The notes below the pieces were generated by a model that saw only the letters and a list, made by a program, of their open reading frames with translations, searched no databases and was not told where the DNA came from. Shown here one piece after another: positions 1 to 11,800 of a stretch of 64,000 nucleotides of DNA. Within the stretch, counting starts at the first letter, position 1. Each line of letters opens with the position of its first letter. The DNA comes from Actinostola sp. cb2023 (Eukaryota; Cnidaria; Anthozoa; Actiniaria; Actinostolidae): assembly GCA_033675265.1 (NCBI GenBank), contig JAUJYZ010000977.1, positions 255,854-319,853 of the forward strand, written 5' to 3'. Made by a program: the position numbers and the translations under genes.

Positions 1-3000
1 CTATGCAAGTTGGTATTTCTCCGCTCCACTGTCCATCGTCACAGTTTAAATATTTTTTTCCTTTTAATCGATAACCGGCATAACACCCAAATGAAATCCA
101 TTTCCCATGTCGGTAATTGTTGCCAGTCTTATATCCATTACTGATAGCACGTGGAGCGACACAATCACCTTTGAAATGAAATGAAAGGCACACATATAAC
201 AGGCTCTATTAAACAAAACTACTAAAGCACAAAGATGTCATTTGTAATGAAGTTCTCAGTCATTTCTGGATGTACCTTTGCATTCTGGGAAGGCGTTGCT
301 CCAGTGGCCATTATTGCAAACGGTTTCATTTCCCCCGACAAGTTCTTGTCCGAAATTGCAATAGAATGTTAGTTTTGTATCGTGTTTGATCCAGTCTCCA
401 TTCCGCAAAGCAATGGAATCTGTCTTCACTTTGCCAAAGTAATTTGGAACCCTACAACGACCTGAAAATAACAGGGTTAAAGAGCAATTAACGATATTTG
501 TTTTCAAATACCTAAACACTGTATGGTTTGCAGGTTTATCAAGTCTACTTACTTTTACATACAGGTGTTGGTCCACTCCAGTGTCCTGTATCTAAACACT
601 GTATGGCTTGCAGGCCTATCAAGTCTACTTACTTTTACATACAGGTGTTGGTCCACTCCAGTGTCCTGTATCTAAACACTGTATGGCTTGCAGGCCTATC
701 AAGTCTACTTACTTTTACATACAGGTGTTGGTCCACTCCAGTGTCCTGTATCTAAACACTGTATGGCTTGCAGGTCTATCAAGTCTACTTACTTTTACAT
801 ACAGGTGTTGGTCCACTCCAGTGTCCTGTATCTAAACACTGTATGGCTTGCAGGCCTATCAAGTCTACTTACTTTTACATACAGGTGTTGGTCCACTCCA
901 GTGTCCTGTATCTAAACACTGTATGGTTTACAGGCTTATCAAGTCTACTTACTTTTACATACAGGTGTTGGTCCACTCCAGTGTCCTGTATCTAAACACT
1001 ATATGGCTTGCAGGCCTATCAAGTCTACTTACTTTTACATACAGGTGTTGGTCCACTCCAGTGTCCTGTATCTAAACACTGTATGGCTTGCAGGTCTATC
1101 AAGTCTACTTACTTTTACATACAGGTGTTGGTCCACTCCAGTGTCCTGTATCTAAACACTGTATGGCTTGCAGGCTTATCAAGTCTACTCACTTTTACAT
1201 ACAGGTGTTGGTCCACTCCAGTGTTCTGTATCTAAACACTGTATGGCTTGCAGGCCTATCAAGTCTACTTACTTTTACATACAGGTGTTGGTCCACTCCA
1301 GTGTCCTGTATCTAAACACTGTATGGCTTGCAGGCTTATCAAGTCTACTTACTTTTACATACAGGTGCTGGTCCACTCCAGTGTCCTGTACCTAAACACT
1401 GTATGGCTTGCAGGCCTATCAAGTCATAGTTTTGTTTACATGTAAAAGTGACTTGTTTTCCCTTGAGGAAGTCGTTACCATTTCTCCATCCGTTATAGGG
1501 ACTTCCTGGATCACCACATATTCCTACAAGTACAACATGTATCACCGACGTCCAAAACAATTTAGGAAGCCCAGTCAAAAAGACGCGCGCAATAACATAT
1601 TTTATGTTTCACATATTCACATATTTAAAATCACTTTTTTTGTGTGTGGTTGCGTCCAGTTTATACAACGTACAATTACATACCATTATAACACTTTGGA
1701 GAATCGTTGTTCCATTGTCCATTGCTACAAATTATAAAGGAGCTACCGCTCATTCGGAAGTCCTTATTACACCTAAACCTCACTATCTGTCCATGCTTAA
1801 AGTTGGTACCCAAACGAACACCATTTTTGGGTTCCACAGGAACTAGACAAGGAGCTGTTAAAATGAATGTAATGAAATGTAATTTACTGATACTCTTCTA
1901 AATCCATTTGTCAGTTGGGTTTTATTTGTTAATCAGATCATTACTGACCTAAACAGAGTGGCGCATGTCCATTCCATGTACCATCACGTCGACAATACAG
2001 TGTTGACCTTCCTATAATGACGTGGTTTCTACTGCATTGAAAAAACAGTTTTGCTCTATAATGATATCGGCTTCTTGTAGGTCTTCGCATTCCATTGCGA
2101 GGGTGGCCAGGATCTGGACAGGTTGCCTCTAGAAGAATGTCGCCATACTGTCAGTCTACGGCCCAATAGAGTCGTCAGTTTTCGTATGATGAGTGGGAAA
2201 CCTACCGTACCGTGACACTCAAATGGCTTCCTTTCTGAACCAATCAAAAAGCGTGCAGATGCATCTCATCCAATCAAACTCTTTCATTACGGCAGGGTAC
2301 CATGACTCTCAAATGGCTTCCTTTCTGAACCAATCAAAAAGCGTGCAGATGCTTCTCATCCAATCAAACTCTTTCAATACCACACGGCACGGTACAGTAT
2401 TTTCTCACTCATACGAAAACGACTCTAGCTCCAAAGTAATTTCTTTACGATATTCCACGTTTTACACTTGGTTGAATACGTATTTCATATTTCTTCTTCA
2501 TTTTCATATAAAAACCCGATCATATAAAAACCCTTACCTTTGACACAAGTGGGAGGTCTGGTCCATCGACCATTGGCTTTACACTTGCGTCCCGACTTTC
2601 CCTTTAATCTGTATCCAGATATACATTTGTATATCACACGAGACTCGACCGAGAAATTTACGCCAATCAATCGACCATGTGGAATGTTTCCAGGATTACC
2701 ACATGAAGAAACTGAAACATGAGAAACAAAAACATCCTGTAGTGAAACGGAAAATATAGATAGCGCTGCGGGAGTGGCATTTCCAAACGTTGCTATGATT
2801 TCTGATCACATGACGAAATACAGTGATGACAATAAATTGCCAAAAAAAAAGACACTTTGAATCGAAAACGGAATGTATTTTAATTTCTTACTTGAGTCGT
2901 TCATTTTATGTCGTATCCAGTCCACAAACGGCTGTAGTCTCGTGTAGTACCCGTAGTTGCCTTTCAAAGCACATCCCTCTCCCCAGCTGACAACACCAAC

Positions 3001-6000
3001 GGTCACCCATCGACGTCGTCCATTTACTAACACATTCCTCACCATACTACCACCGCTATCACCATGACAAGTGTCTCTTATTCCTTTGCCATCACCCGCA
3101 CAGAACGTCACGGTGCTATTAAAGAAGTAATTCGTCGCTCGATCGCAAAATGTGTTATTCTGAATCATATATGTTGAATGGTGGAGTGTGGACGAGTGCA
3201 GACCACTCTCCGTCTTCCCCCATCCCGCTACAGTACCTACAGCACCTGGCTTAGCAAGGTCTTCGCTGGTCATGGGTAGACATACAGTACGAACATAAGG
3301 ACTGAGGTTAACTGTTTGGTTTAGCTTGACTAAGGCAATGTCGTTGTCATAGTAAGGTGCATGTCTGTAGCCTGGGTGAACATGTACTTCTACTGGAAAC
3401 TGTTCTTGTTCTGTCGATTCGTAAGAATGGATTTCATGATCACCAGCTCTAACTTTATATCTAAAAAAACAACACTTTAATTAGAAACGCAGCACACCCG
3501 GCCGCGATCCTCCCAAAACTTACGAGATAACTCGTGGATATCGCACACAGCCGCGCGCGCGCGCTGCATAGAATACAAAATGTATCGTCGTATTCTCAAG
3601 CATGTTATATTTTGTTTCGTTGCGACATATTAAAATTACGTTTTTTAGGGTAATGCAGGCAAAGAAGCAATAACATAACGATATAACGATATATTATTGC
3701 AATTGATTGAACTGGTTCTTCAGTTTCACCTACTTAGTGTCCGGTGTTATGTCTTTTTCGAACCAACTCGCGCCAGCTGAATTTTGCCTTTTGACGTCAA
3801 AGCAGTGTGCAGTGGTCAAAACCCATTGTGGAGCAATCAACGCACCGCCACAGATAAACCTCCAGCCTGAAACTAAAACATTATAGACAATGTTTTAACA
3901 AGGATTGAGCAGAAAGGACGTTGGTTATGAAAGTAAGGCAACGTCCTAAAAACTTAGAACCAGTCAAAAATCTTGAATTACACCACAATACACATCAAGA
4001 GAGAGAGTGGTCAAGTCTGACTTACCATTTTTATGGACTCCAACTTGCCATGGCCACGTGCCAGAACGCCGCGAGAGTCAAGTCTGACTTACCGTTTTTA
4101 TGGACTCCAACTTGCCATGGCCACGTGCCAGAACGCCGCGAGAGTCAAGTCTGACTTACCATTTTTATGGACTCCAACTTGCCATGGCCACGTGCCAGAA
4201 CGCCGCGAGAGTCAAGTCTGACTTACCATTTTTATGGACTCCAACTTGCCATGGCCACGTGCCAGAACGCAGCGAGAGTCAAGTCTGACTTACCATTTTT
4301 ATGGATTCCAACTTGCCATGGCCACATGCCAGAACGCAGCGAGAGTCAAGTCTGACTTACCATTTTTATGGATTCCAACTTGCCATGGCCACATGCCAGA
4401 ACGCCGCGAGAGTCAAGTCTGACTTACCATTTTTATGGATTCCAACTTGCCATGGCCACATGCCAGAACGCCGCGAGAGTCAAGTCTGACTTACCGTTTC
4501 TATGGTTCCAACTTGCCATGGCCACATGTGCCAGAACGCCGCGAGAGTCAAGTCTGACTTACCGTTTCTATGGTTCCAACTTGCCATGGCCACATGTGCC
4601 AGAACGCCGCGAGAGTCAAGTCTGACTTACCGTTTCTATGGTTCCAACTTGCCATGGCCACATGTGCCAGAACGCCGCGAGAGTCAAGTCTGACTTACCG
4701 TTTTTATGGATTCCAACTTGCCATGGCCACATGCCAGAACGCCGCGAGAGTCAAGTCTGACTTACCATTTTTATGGATTGCAACTTGCCATGGCCACATG
4801 CCAGAACGCCGCGAGAGTCAAGTCTGACTTACCATTTTTATGGATTCCAACTTGCCATGGCCACATGCCAGAACGCCGCGAGAGTCAAGTCTGACTTACC
4901 ATTTTTATGGATTGCAACTTGCCATGGCCACATGCCAGAACGCCGCGAGAGTCAAGTCTGACTTACCGTTTTTATGGATTCCAACTTGCCATGGCCACAT
5001 GCCAGAACGCCGCGAGAGTCAAGTCTGACTTACCATTTTTATGGATTCCAACTTGCCATGGCCACATGCTAGAACGCCGCGAGAGTCAAGTCTGACTTAC
5101 CGTTTTTATGGATTCCAACTTGCCATGGCCACATGCCAGAACGCCGCGAGAGTCAAGTCTGACTTACCGTTTTTATGGATTCCAACTTGCCATGGCCACA
5201 TGCCAGAACGCAGCGAGAGTCAAGTCTGACTTACCATTTTTATGGATTCCAACTTGCCATGGCCACATGCCAGAACGCCGCGAGAGTCAAGTCTGACTTA
5301 CCATTTTTATGGATTCCAACTTGCCATGGCCACATGCCAGAACGCCGCGAGAGTCAAGTCTGACTTACCGTTTCTATGGTTCCAACTTGCCATGGCCACA
5401 TGTGCCAGAACGCCGCGAGAGTCAAGTCTGACTTACCGTTTCTATGGTTCCAACTTGCCATGGCCACATGTGCCAGAACGCCGCGAGAGTCAAGTCTGAC
5501 TTACCGTTTCTATGGTTCCAACTTGCCATGGCCACATGTGCCAGAACGCCGCGAGAGTCAAGTCTGACTTACCGTTTTTATGGATTCCAACTTGCCATGG
5601 CCACATGCCAGAACGCCGCGAGAGTCAAGTCTGACTTACCATTTTTATGGATTGCAACTTGCCATGGCCACATGCCAGAACGCCGCGAGAGTCAAGTCTG
5701 ACTTACCATTTTTATGGATTCCAACTTGCCATGGCCACATGCCAGAACGCCGCGAGAGTCAAGTCTGACTTACCATTTTTATGGATTGCAACTTGCCATG
5801 GCCACATGCCAGAACGCCGCGAGAGTCAAGTCTGACTTACCGTTTTTATGGATTCCAACTTGCCATGGCCACATGCCAGAACGCCGCGAGAGTCAAGTCT
5901 GACTTACCATTTTTATGGATTCCAACTTGCCATGGCCACATGCTAGAACGCCGCGAGAGTCAAGTCTGACTTACCGTTTTTATGGATTCCAACTTGCCAT

Positions 6001-6660
6001 GGCCACATGCCAGAACGCCGCGAGAGTCAAGTCTGACTTACCGTTTTTATGGATTCCAACTTGCCATGGCCACATGCCAGAGCGCGAGCGACTACCTCTG
6101 ATGATCTTTGCACGAATTGGCAGCACTACCCTCTCACCACAGCCATCATCTAAACAAATATGTCTTATTAACTTTCTAGACAACGGCATAGGATGATTTT
6201 CTCTCGGGTGAGCGTTGGTTCTCTGGAAATTATAGAAGCTTATATAATAGGGGGTGGGGGGGGGGGGAAGCTTATATAATAGGGGGGGTGTGCTGTGGCC
6301 AGACTCTGATCCTGTCGGCATAGACATAAAAAGGGCCATAATAGATGCCCTGTCCGATACCTAATAATCCTCTCGCTATATAATCGTTCGTTGTTAGCTT
6401 TGTAGTTATTGAGTGAGTTTTTCTTATAGGGCCGCTTTGTTTCAGATATATTTTATTTCTTCATCGATTTTCCTCTTCTACTTCTTGTTATTATTACCTG
6501 AGGAGTTCGAGTACAGCCTCCACCTCAGGCCGGAGCTTTGCTAATATTCATTACTAATTACCTCGTAACAGGAGCATCAAGTGACCTTACCTTGCTGTGC
6601 CAGGGCAATGTTAATCGCGTACAGGATTGTTATTATCAAGGTCACATGACACAGGTCCAT
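1..6660 (-). CDS. Gene A: secreted trypsin-sushi serine protease (3' end outside window)
   Basis: Exons read on the minus strand: 6591-6660 (Met plus hydrophobic signal peptide), 6042-6149, 3734-3866, 2892-3460, then sushi exons 2538-2711, 1949-2128, 1684-1854, 1353-1523, 276-461 and 1-168. Every junction is GT-AG and the phases agree (1,1,2,1, then 1-1 for each sushi exon). The trypsin domain has an activation site after Lys38 (IIRG instead of IVGG), His in TTAHC, Asp in NDIAL and Ser in GDSGG. An Asp six residues before that Ser implies trypsin-like cleavage after Arg/Lys. The upstream GCGE Cys probably pairs with the Cys of VCLP to keep the propeptide attached. Position 1 is the last base of an exon, judged from gene C. 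Gene A lacks counterparts of gene C exons 9, 10 and 12. Exons 2 and 8 abut donor-containing tandem arrays. The substrate is unknown. Confidence 0.85.
517..1425 (-). repeat. 80-bp tandem array containing exon 8 end and its splice donor
   Basis: The unit is 80 bp and there are 11 copies of the splice-donor string. Read on the minus strand, each unit holds the end of a sushi exon (LQAIQC...GHWSGP...PVCK), then the donor GTAAGT, then about 20 bases that run into the next copy. The first donor met by the exon is after 1353. The remaining copies lie in the intron. Gene C has only about three units at the same place (47075-47290). Confidence 0.9.
2167..2427. mobile_element. MITE with TAGAGTCG termini, intron of gene A
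   Basis: The ends are inverted copies of TAGAGTCG...TTTTCGTATGA. The interior has imperfect direct repeats with ACGGTACCGT-like words. The same element sits at the orthologous place in gene C, so it predates the duplication. A relative is at 24974-25129. Confidence 0.7.
4021..6042 (-). repeat. 67-bp tandem array containing exon 2 end and its splice donor (31 donors)
   Basis: The period is 67 bp, with six 68-bp variants, giving 30 intervals and 31 donors between 4021 and 6042. On the minus strand each unit carries about 40 bases of exon 2 (GMWPWQVGIHKN), the donor GTAAGT and about 25 intronic bases. The donor next to the true exon is after 6042. A block of 874 bp (13 units) is itself duplicated: 4368-5041 matches 5242-5915 variant for variant. 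The homologous exon of gene B (ending 30826) has no array. Confidence 0.92.
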
Positions 6661-6743
6661 AATCTAACAACACACAAATAACATCATTTGAAATGGTTTC
6701 CAAATATATCATGATATTAAATAAACAGTCAGTATAATTATGG

Positions 6744-7062
6744 TATACAGCTGTTTCAAAAAATGTTGGTGAAGGTTTCGTTGCATCTTGCATTGCATCT
6801 TGCATACCAAGCCCGAATCGAAATGCACTATGGGCGATGTGAATGGAATCAGCACGCAACAATGTGAATGGAATCAGGTCACAACAAAGGGAATTTTCCA
6901 AAACTTTGTCTTCGATCGCAATATGGAGCCGGCATTTTTTCTTCTGTATGTGCATGCTGACATTATTTACATATGATCCACAATACATTAATTCCTGGCT
7001 TGGTATGCCAGATACAAGATGCAACAAAGTCTTCACCAACCTTTATTGAAATAACTTTGTAC
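6744..7062. mobile_element. MITE upstream of gene A
   Basis: The termini are inverted versions of TTTCAAAAAAGGTTGGTGAAGG, followed by GTTGCATCTTGCAT. It starts about 85 bp upstream of the gene A start codon. Related copies are at 51976-52192 (orthologous position) and 39513-39799. Confidence 0.65.
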
Positions 7063-7745
7063 CTTTGGAAGCCAGCTTGATCAACTTTTAAGATCCCCCC
7101 TCATCAGTCCCCAGAATATTCTATTTCTTGCTATGTATTTGGTCATTTGGATCGACAAACACGTCGCAGGCCTAGGACACTTGGACGGCGTACGTTATAC
7201 TATACGGTTCACCTAATGGGCACTGCGCACCTACGATCTTAATGGTAAACAGTTTATACCAGATGATTCTGAATATCAGCGAGAAACCAAAACACACTTC
7301 CGGGTTATAAAACCACTCGAAACAAAACATCAATACTACATCTCTCTTTACCAATGATTCATTATTGTCAGTCGTTTTATTCTCTCAAGGAATTTCTGCT
7401 TTGTACCTTGTGTTTCTATTCCTTAATCGGAGATGCTTACTCTTGGTTGCGCATTAAGATATGAGATCTCATAAAATATCAATCTGTCGATACACGTTCA
7501 GGCATAAAGGACTACCTATACTGATCAATATATTGCACCCACCTTAGGTTTATTAGATGGACATCAACCACTGTGAGCAAGTCTTCGATGTAAACCGTCC
7601 TTCTATCTCGAAGTCAGTTGTAAACATATACCGCGCTGGATTAGCGAAACACGACACTTGGAAATGCAGCCATGAAATTGTGAGTTCCTGTATAAGTGAC
7701 GGAAGTAACTTCCTGTCTAAAACCAGATGTTGCGAATAGTGGCCA

Positions 7746-7761
7746 TAGGCTCGATTTCCAG

Positions 7762-7799
<38 letters not shown>

Positions 7800-7836
7800 T
7801 TTCACGTACCATTAAAACTGCTGGAAATCGAGCCTA
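7746..7836. mobile_element. Short inverted-repeat element around a 35-base G run
   Basis: TAGGCTCGATTTCCAGC and its inverse flank a run of 35 G (7764-7798). The right copy (52788-52873) has the same ends but a shorter, interrupted G run, so the homopolymer has expanded or is an assembly artefact. Confidence 0.55.
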
Positions 7837-8043
7837 GTCATAGTCAAACGAGGATGGTATCTATGTTCGATATCGAAAATCTAAGGTATGTACTTGTGCT
7901 CATTTTTCTTGTTTGCCGATTTACTATTTCGATATCCAGTTTCACGAATTTTTAAAGAATCAGTATTCTAAAATTATTATTATTATTATTTTTAATTTTA
8001 TGCCTTATTTATTTTATGTCATTTTTTTCAGTGAGGAAATAAA

Positions 8044-8072
8044 TTATTATTATTATTATTCTCATTATTATT

Positions 8073-8123
<51 letters not shown>

Positions 8124-8126
8124 TGT
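8044..8126. repeat. (TTA)n microsatellite
   Basis: A long TTA repeat follows TTTTTTCAGTGAGGAAATAAA, which resembles the tail of a non-LTR retroelement. The counterpart at 53067-53175 is longer. I see no gene here. Confidence 0.7.
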
Positions 8127-8277
8127 TTTAATAATCTGTCAGTAAGCATTTTTACATTACATGGATCAGTATAACACCATCCACACTAAATTCCACAAGT
8201 CTCCAATTCACTTAGAATTCCATTGAATATTTCCCTGAATGATCTTTGAACAATGCTCATATATAACGGTTCATTTG

Positions 8278-8282
8278 ATTGG
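8278..8282 (-). promoter_or_regulatory. Inverted CCAAT box of PRDX6-a, displaced
   Basis: ATTGG is conserved with 53446-53450, where it lies about 115 bp before the PRDX6-b ATG. Here the insertion at 8352-8815 puts it 588 bp before the ATG. A TATATAA word lies just upstream (8260-8266). Function is inferred only. Confidence 0.35.
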
Positions 8283-8351
8283 TTGCTTGACAATATATTC
8301 TGGATTACCCAGGGGTCAAGAAACCACTACGTTTGGGAGCTGGTATATTGC

Positions 8352-8815
8352 TAGCCTGCGAATACAGCCGCTTTTTTACGCTCGCCACAGGGGTCTCCCG
8401 AAAGAAGCGTCTGCGGAGTGAGGCCCACATTCCTGTACTGTGACCTCTGAGGTCATGACAGCTCGTGTTGTAAATCTGATACAACACAGCCGCTCATGTT
8501 GTGAACACTAATTCCAAACGGCCTGAGTTTGTTGATTCGACAAGCAAAATTATTGTAGAACATGATTTTATTCATCTCTGCATATCATAAGTCCGATATA
8601 ATCGCCCGCGGCTCGACATTGTAATATTTTGTTGTGGTCGTTGAGTTTAATTTATGCAAATAATGCGATTACCAGCAAGCTGACCAATCAGCTTCTTTGA
8701 CCAGAATCGGGTCAAAAATGACGTCACAGTACAGGAATGTGGGCCTCACTCCGCAGACGCTTCTTTCGGGAGACCCCTGTGGCGAGCGTAAAAAAGCGGC
8801 TGTATTCGCAGGCTA
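8352..8815. mobile_element. Mutator-like MITE inserted before PRDX6-a
   Basis: A 464-bp element with near-perfect terminal inverted repeats of about 93 bp beginning TAGCCTGCGAATACAGCCGC. It is flanked by a 9-bp target-site duplication, GTATATTGC (8343-8351 and 8816-8824). The right copy has the unoccupied site with one GTATATTGC. The long termini and 9-bp duplication fit Mutator-like elements. It ends 54 bp before the start codon. No coding capacity is seen. Confidence 0.88.
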
Positions 8816-8869
8816 GTATATTGCACACGTCTTTATTATTGCTTGTCGTCCTACTAAAACTTGATCAAA

Positions 8870-11800
8870 ATGGTTAATCTTGGAGATGTTTTCCCTAACT
8901 TTGAGGCTGAGTCCAGCACAGGGAATTTGAAATGGCATGAATTCATCGAGGGAACGTAAGTAAACGTTATTTATCTGTGAACTTTGACTGAGCTGTGGGT
9001 CCATATTCAATAATGTTCGACACCTCGTGTATGATGTAAAGTGTAATACTGTACTTTTCTATACATGTACAATTAAGGTTTAGCTTTTTATATTTGCTTG
9101 TTAATATCTAAACTGACCGGTACTGTCCGTATTCGTACGTGGAGAGACCTCTAATCAACATATTCAATCAGAATACAAGCTTAATTATAGCGCGGCACTC
9201 TTTGAAAACTACACAAAATACTATAGCTTATATTGTTATGCAGATATTTATTCAGTTTAGTTATTGTAAGTCTAGCCTTAGCCCAACATTCATAGTGTTT
9301 AGGAGATGCAAAGAAACAAAAGAAAACAAAAGAGTGTGCCTGATGCAGTGTGTATGTCCAGCAGATATTGGAATATCGATCACTTATTATAATTTTAAAC
9401 TTACAGTAAGTTAATATTGCTTCATCATTTTGTAACTAAGACTTATTTATTTCTTGTTTACATTTAATTCTACAAATAGGTATGTGCATATACTGGTTGC
9501 AATTGCCCAATAGCGCTTTAAAATTATCAGTTTAGCTGTTAATTAAGACTAGAAGTAATATCATATTACGCAATATAATTAATGAATAATAATGAACCCT
9601 TCTAATACTGCTGAGTCATAAACCATATATGTAACATATATTCATGAATGCATTTATGATGCTTAAAAGTACTTTATATATACTATATACTGCCTCTCTA
9701 TATCCTAGCTAGCTGGAGGTCTATTTTAAAATTACATTTGTACTATAATGCAATTTAATCAATGTCAGAGTCAATAGAAAGCCATAATCTGGGATTACAG
9801 ACTATTGTATTGTATGATATAATAATAATATTGCTTTGAAAGTCTTATTAAATTGTTTATTTGGTTGCATGAGTACATACCATACAAATATGCATGGATT
9901 ATGAAATTATATTTCTCCGCAAATGAGAATCTGAAATGTGCATGCATATATATATTAACTTTGGTTTTGTTGAGCACTCTTCTTCAGATTGTACCATTGC
10001 TGTTTGCATTAATGCTGGCCCACTACTCTGTAGTTTGAGCACTTTGGCATGGTACAGTGAACCTTTTAAACTGCCTTGTTGCAAGCTTGCTTGCTTCATA
10101 GCTAAGGTTCAGTCTGAAACCTCTGTTCTGCACTGATGAGCTCACAAAGAGCGAAACAGTACTGTCTGCAGATTGAGTATATATATATAATCAGTTTGCA
10201 ATGCTAAGCGTAAATTCATTAAAATGTAGTCTTGGCATATTAGCATTTGTCTTGCTACATGTATTATAGAGACCTAATCAGTCCTAGCAACCCAAGTTGA
10301 AATAAAGTTATTCATCATTCAAATTATGTATTATACAAAAAACATTATAAGTGACCAATAATGTACATACATACATTTTAAAAAGTGTATTTTGGCATGA
10401 ATCCTACACGAGTAGAGAATTATATATATTTTATGAAATCATCAATAAGTTATTATTATTTATAATAATATTTATTATACTACTATTACGTAATTTTACC
10501 TTATAAGGTCAAGAGAACACGAAAAATATGGAGCCGTATTACCATAGTTCTAAAGCCGTATTACCATAGTTCTAAAACCGGGTTCACTGCAAAGTTTTGA
10601 ACATTTTGTGATGTCAAATCCATTGTCAATAAGAGTACAGACAATGGAAAACCGCTTGCGATTTCTTTTTTACAACAACAAAGTCAAAAAGTCATCCAAA
10701 AGCAAGGATAAAGTTTGAAAGAAAAACCGTTTCAAGCGCGCGCTGTCTCCGTGCGCGAGCGATTCGTCATTCTATGTGTCTGTTATTGTAAAAGAGCGCA
10801 CGGACCTTGAAAGGTTGTGAAATAATCATTAGATAAATTTACTCAAAAACGGACAATTATGTTTTCGTTCAAAGTAGTATAATAAATAACTTATTTGGTG
10901 TTTTTCCCGTAATACGGGCTGATATTTTACTCGTTACTCGCATTTTTACTCGTCCCTTCGGGACTCGGAAAAATACATTCGCAACTCGTAAAATATCAGC
11001 TCGTATTACGGGAAAAAACCCAAATAAGATCTAAATATATTTAAGGAGGGTGACACAATACTAATAAACTCGTGGCCTTCAAATAAATGTAAATAAAATA
11101 AAAATTATTGATAAATTTATATACATAAATTATTATTGTGCAAAGCAGAAAAAAAATACGTATTTTGAATATTCAGGTGAAGTTCACCGGTGAAACCAAG
11201 ATAGTGCTCTACAATGAAGGAGCGAATTTAACCAATGTGTATACTACTCAGAAAAACTACATAGAGTTTAATACAATTTGTTTCGTAGACCGACGTGAAG
11301 TCAGTCCACTCTTCAGTTAATCTCTATACAGCGTATTTTGTCTCCCTCAGGTGGGCCATTCTATTCTCCCACCCAGCAGACTACACTCCAGTTTGCACTA
11401 CAGAACTTGGACGTGTGGCGCTCCTTGCGGATGAATTCAAGAAGCGTGGAGTGAAGATGGCAGCACTCTCGTGTGATGACGTGGAATCTCACAAAGGTTG
11501 GATTAAAGACGTTAAAGATTACAGCAATATTAAAGGAGACTTTCCTTATCCTATCATTGCTGATCCTAAGCGTGACCTTGCAGTTCTATTGGGGATGGTT
11601 GACCCTGATGAGAAAGATGCTAAGGGCTTGCCTTTGACATGCCGTGCTGTAAGTAACCTTTAGAAACAAAATTGAAATTCAGGTTTCTATGGCTTTTTTA
11701 CATCTTGAATTCCTAGCAGTGTATGTACACCTGTTTTCAAAAACGTTGTGTCCATTTACAAAATACAAAATAGTAAATAGTAGAAAGGAATTAATTAGAG

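Noticed and set aside
528..1445. Series of overlapping 75-aa ORFs on plus
   Set aside because: They are the antisense of the 80-bp exon/donor array and repeat every 80 bp.
4021..6042. CRISPR array
   Set aside because: Units are contiguous with no unique spacers, and the DNA is from an animal.
4033..6196. Dozens of 62-93 aa ORFs on plus
   Set aside because: They are antisense frames of the 67-bp array. The coding information is the minus-strand exon end.
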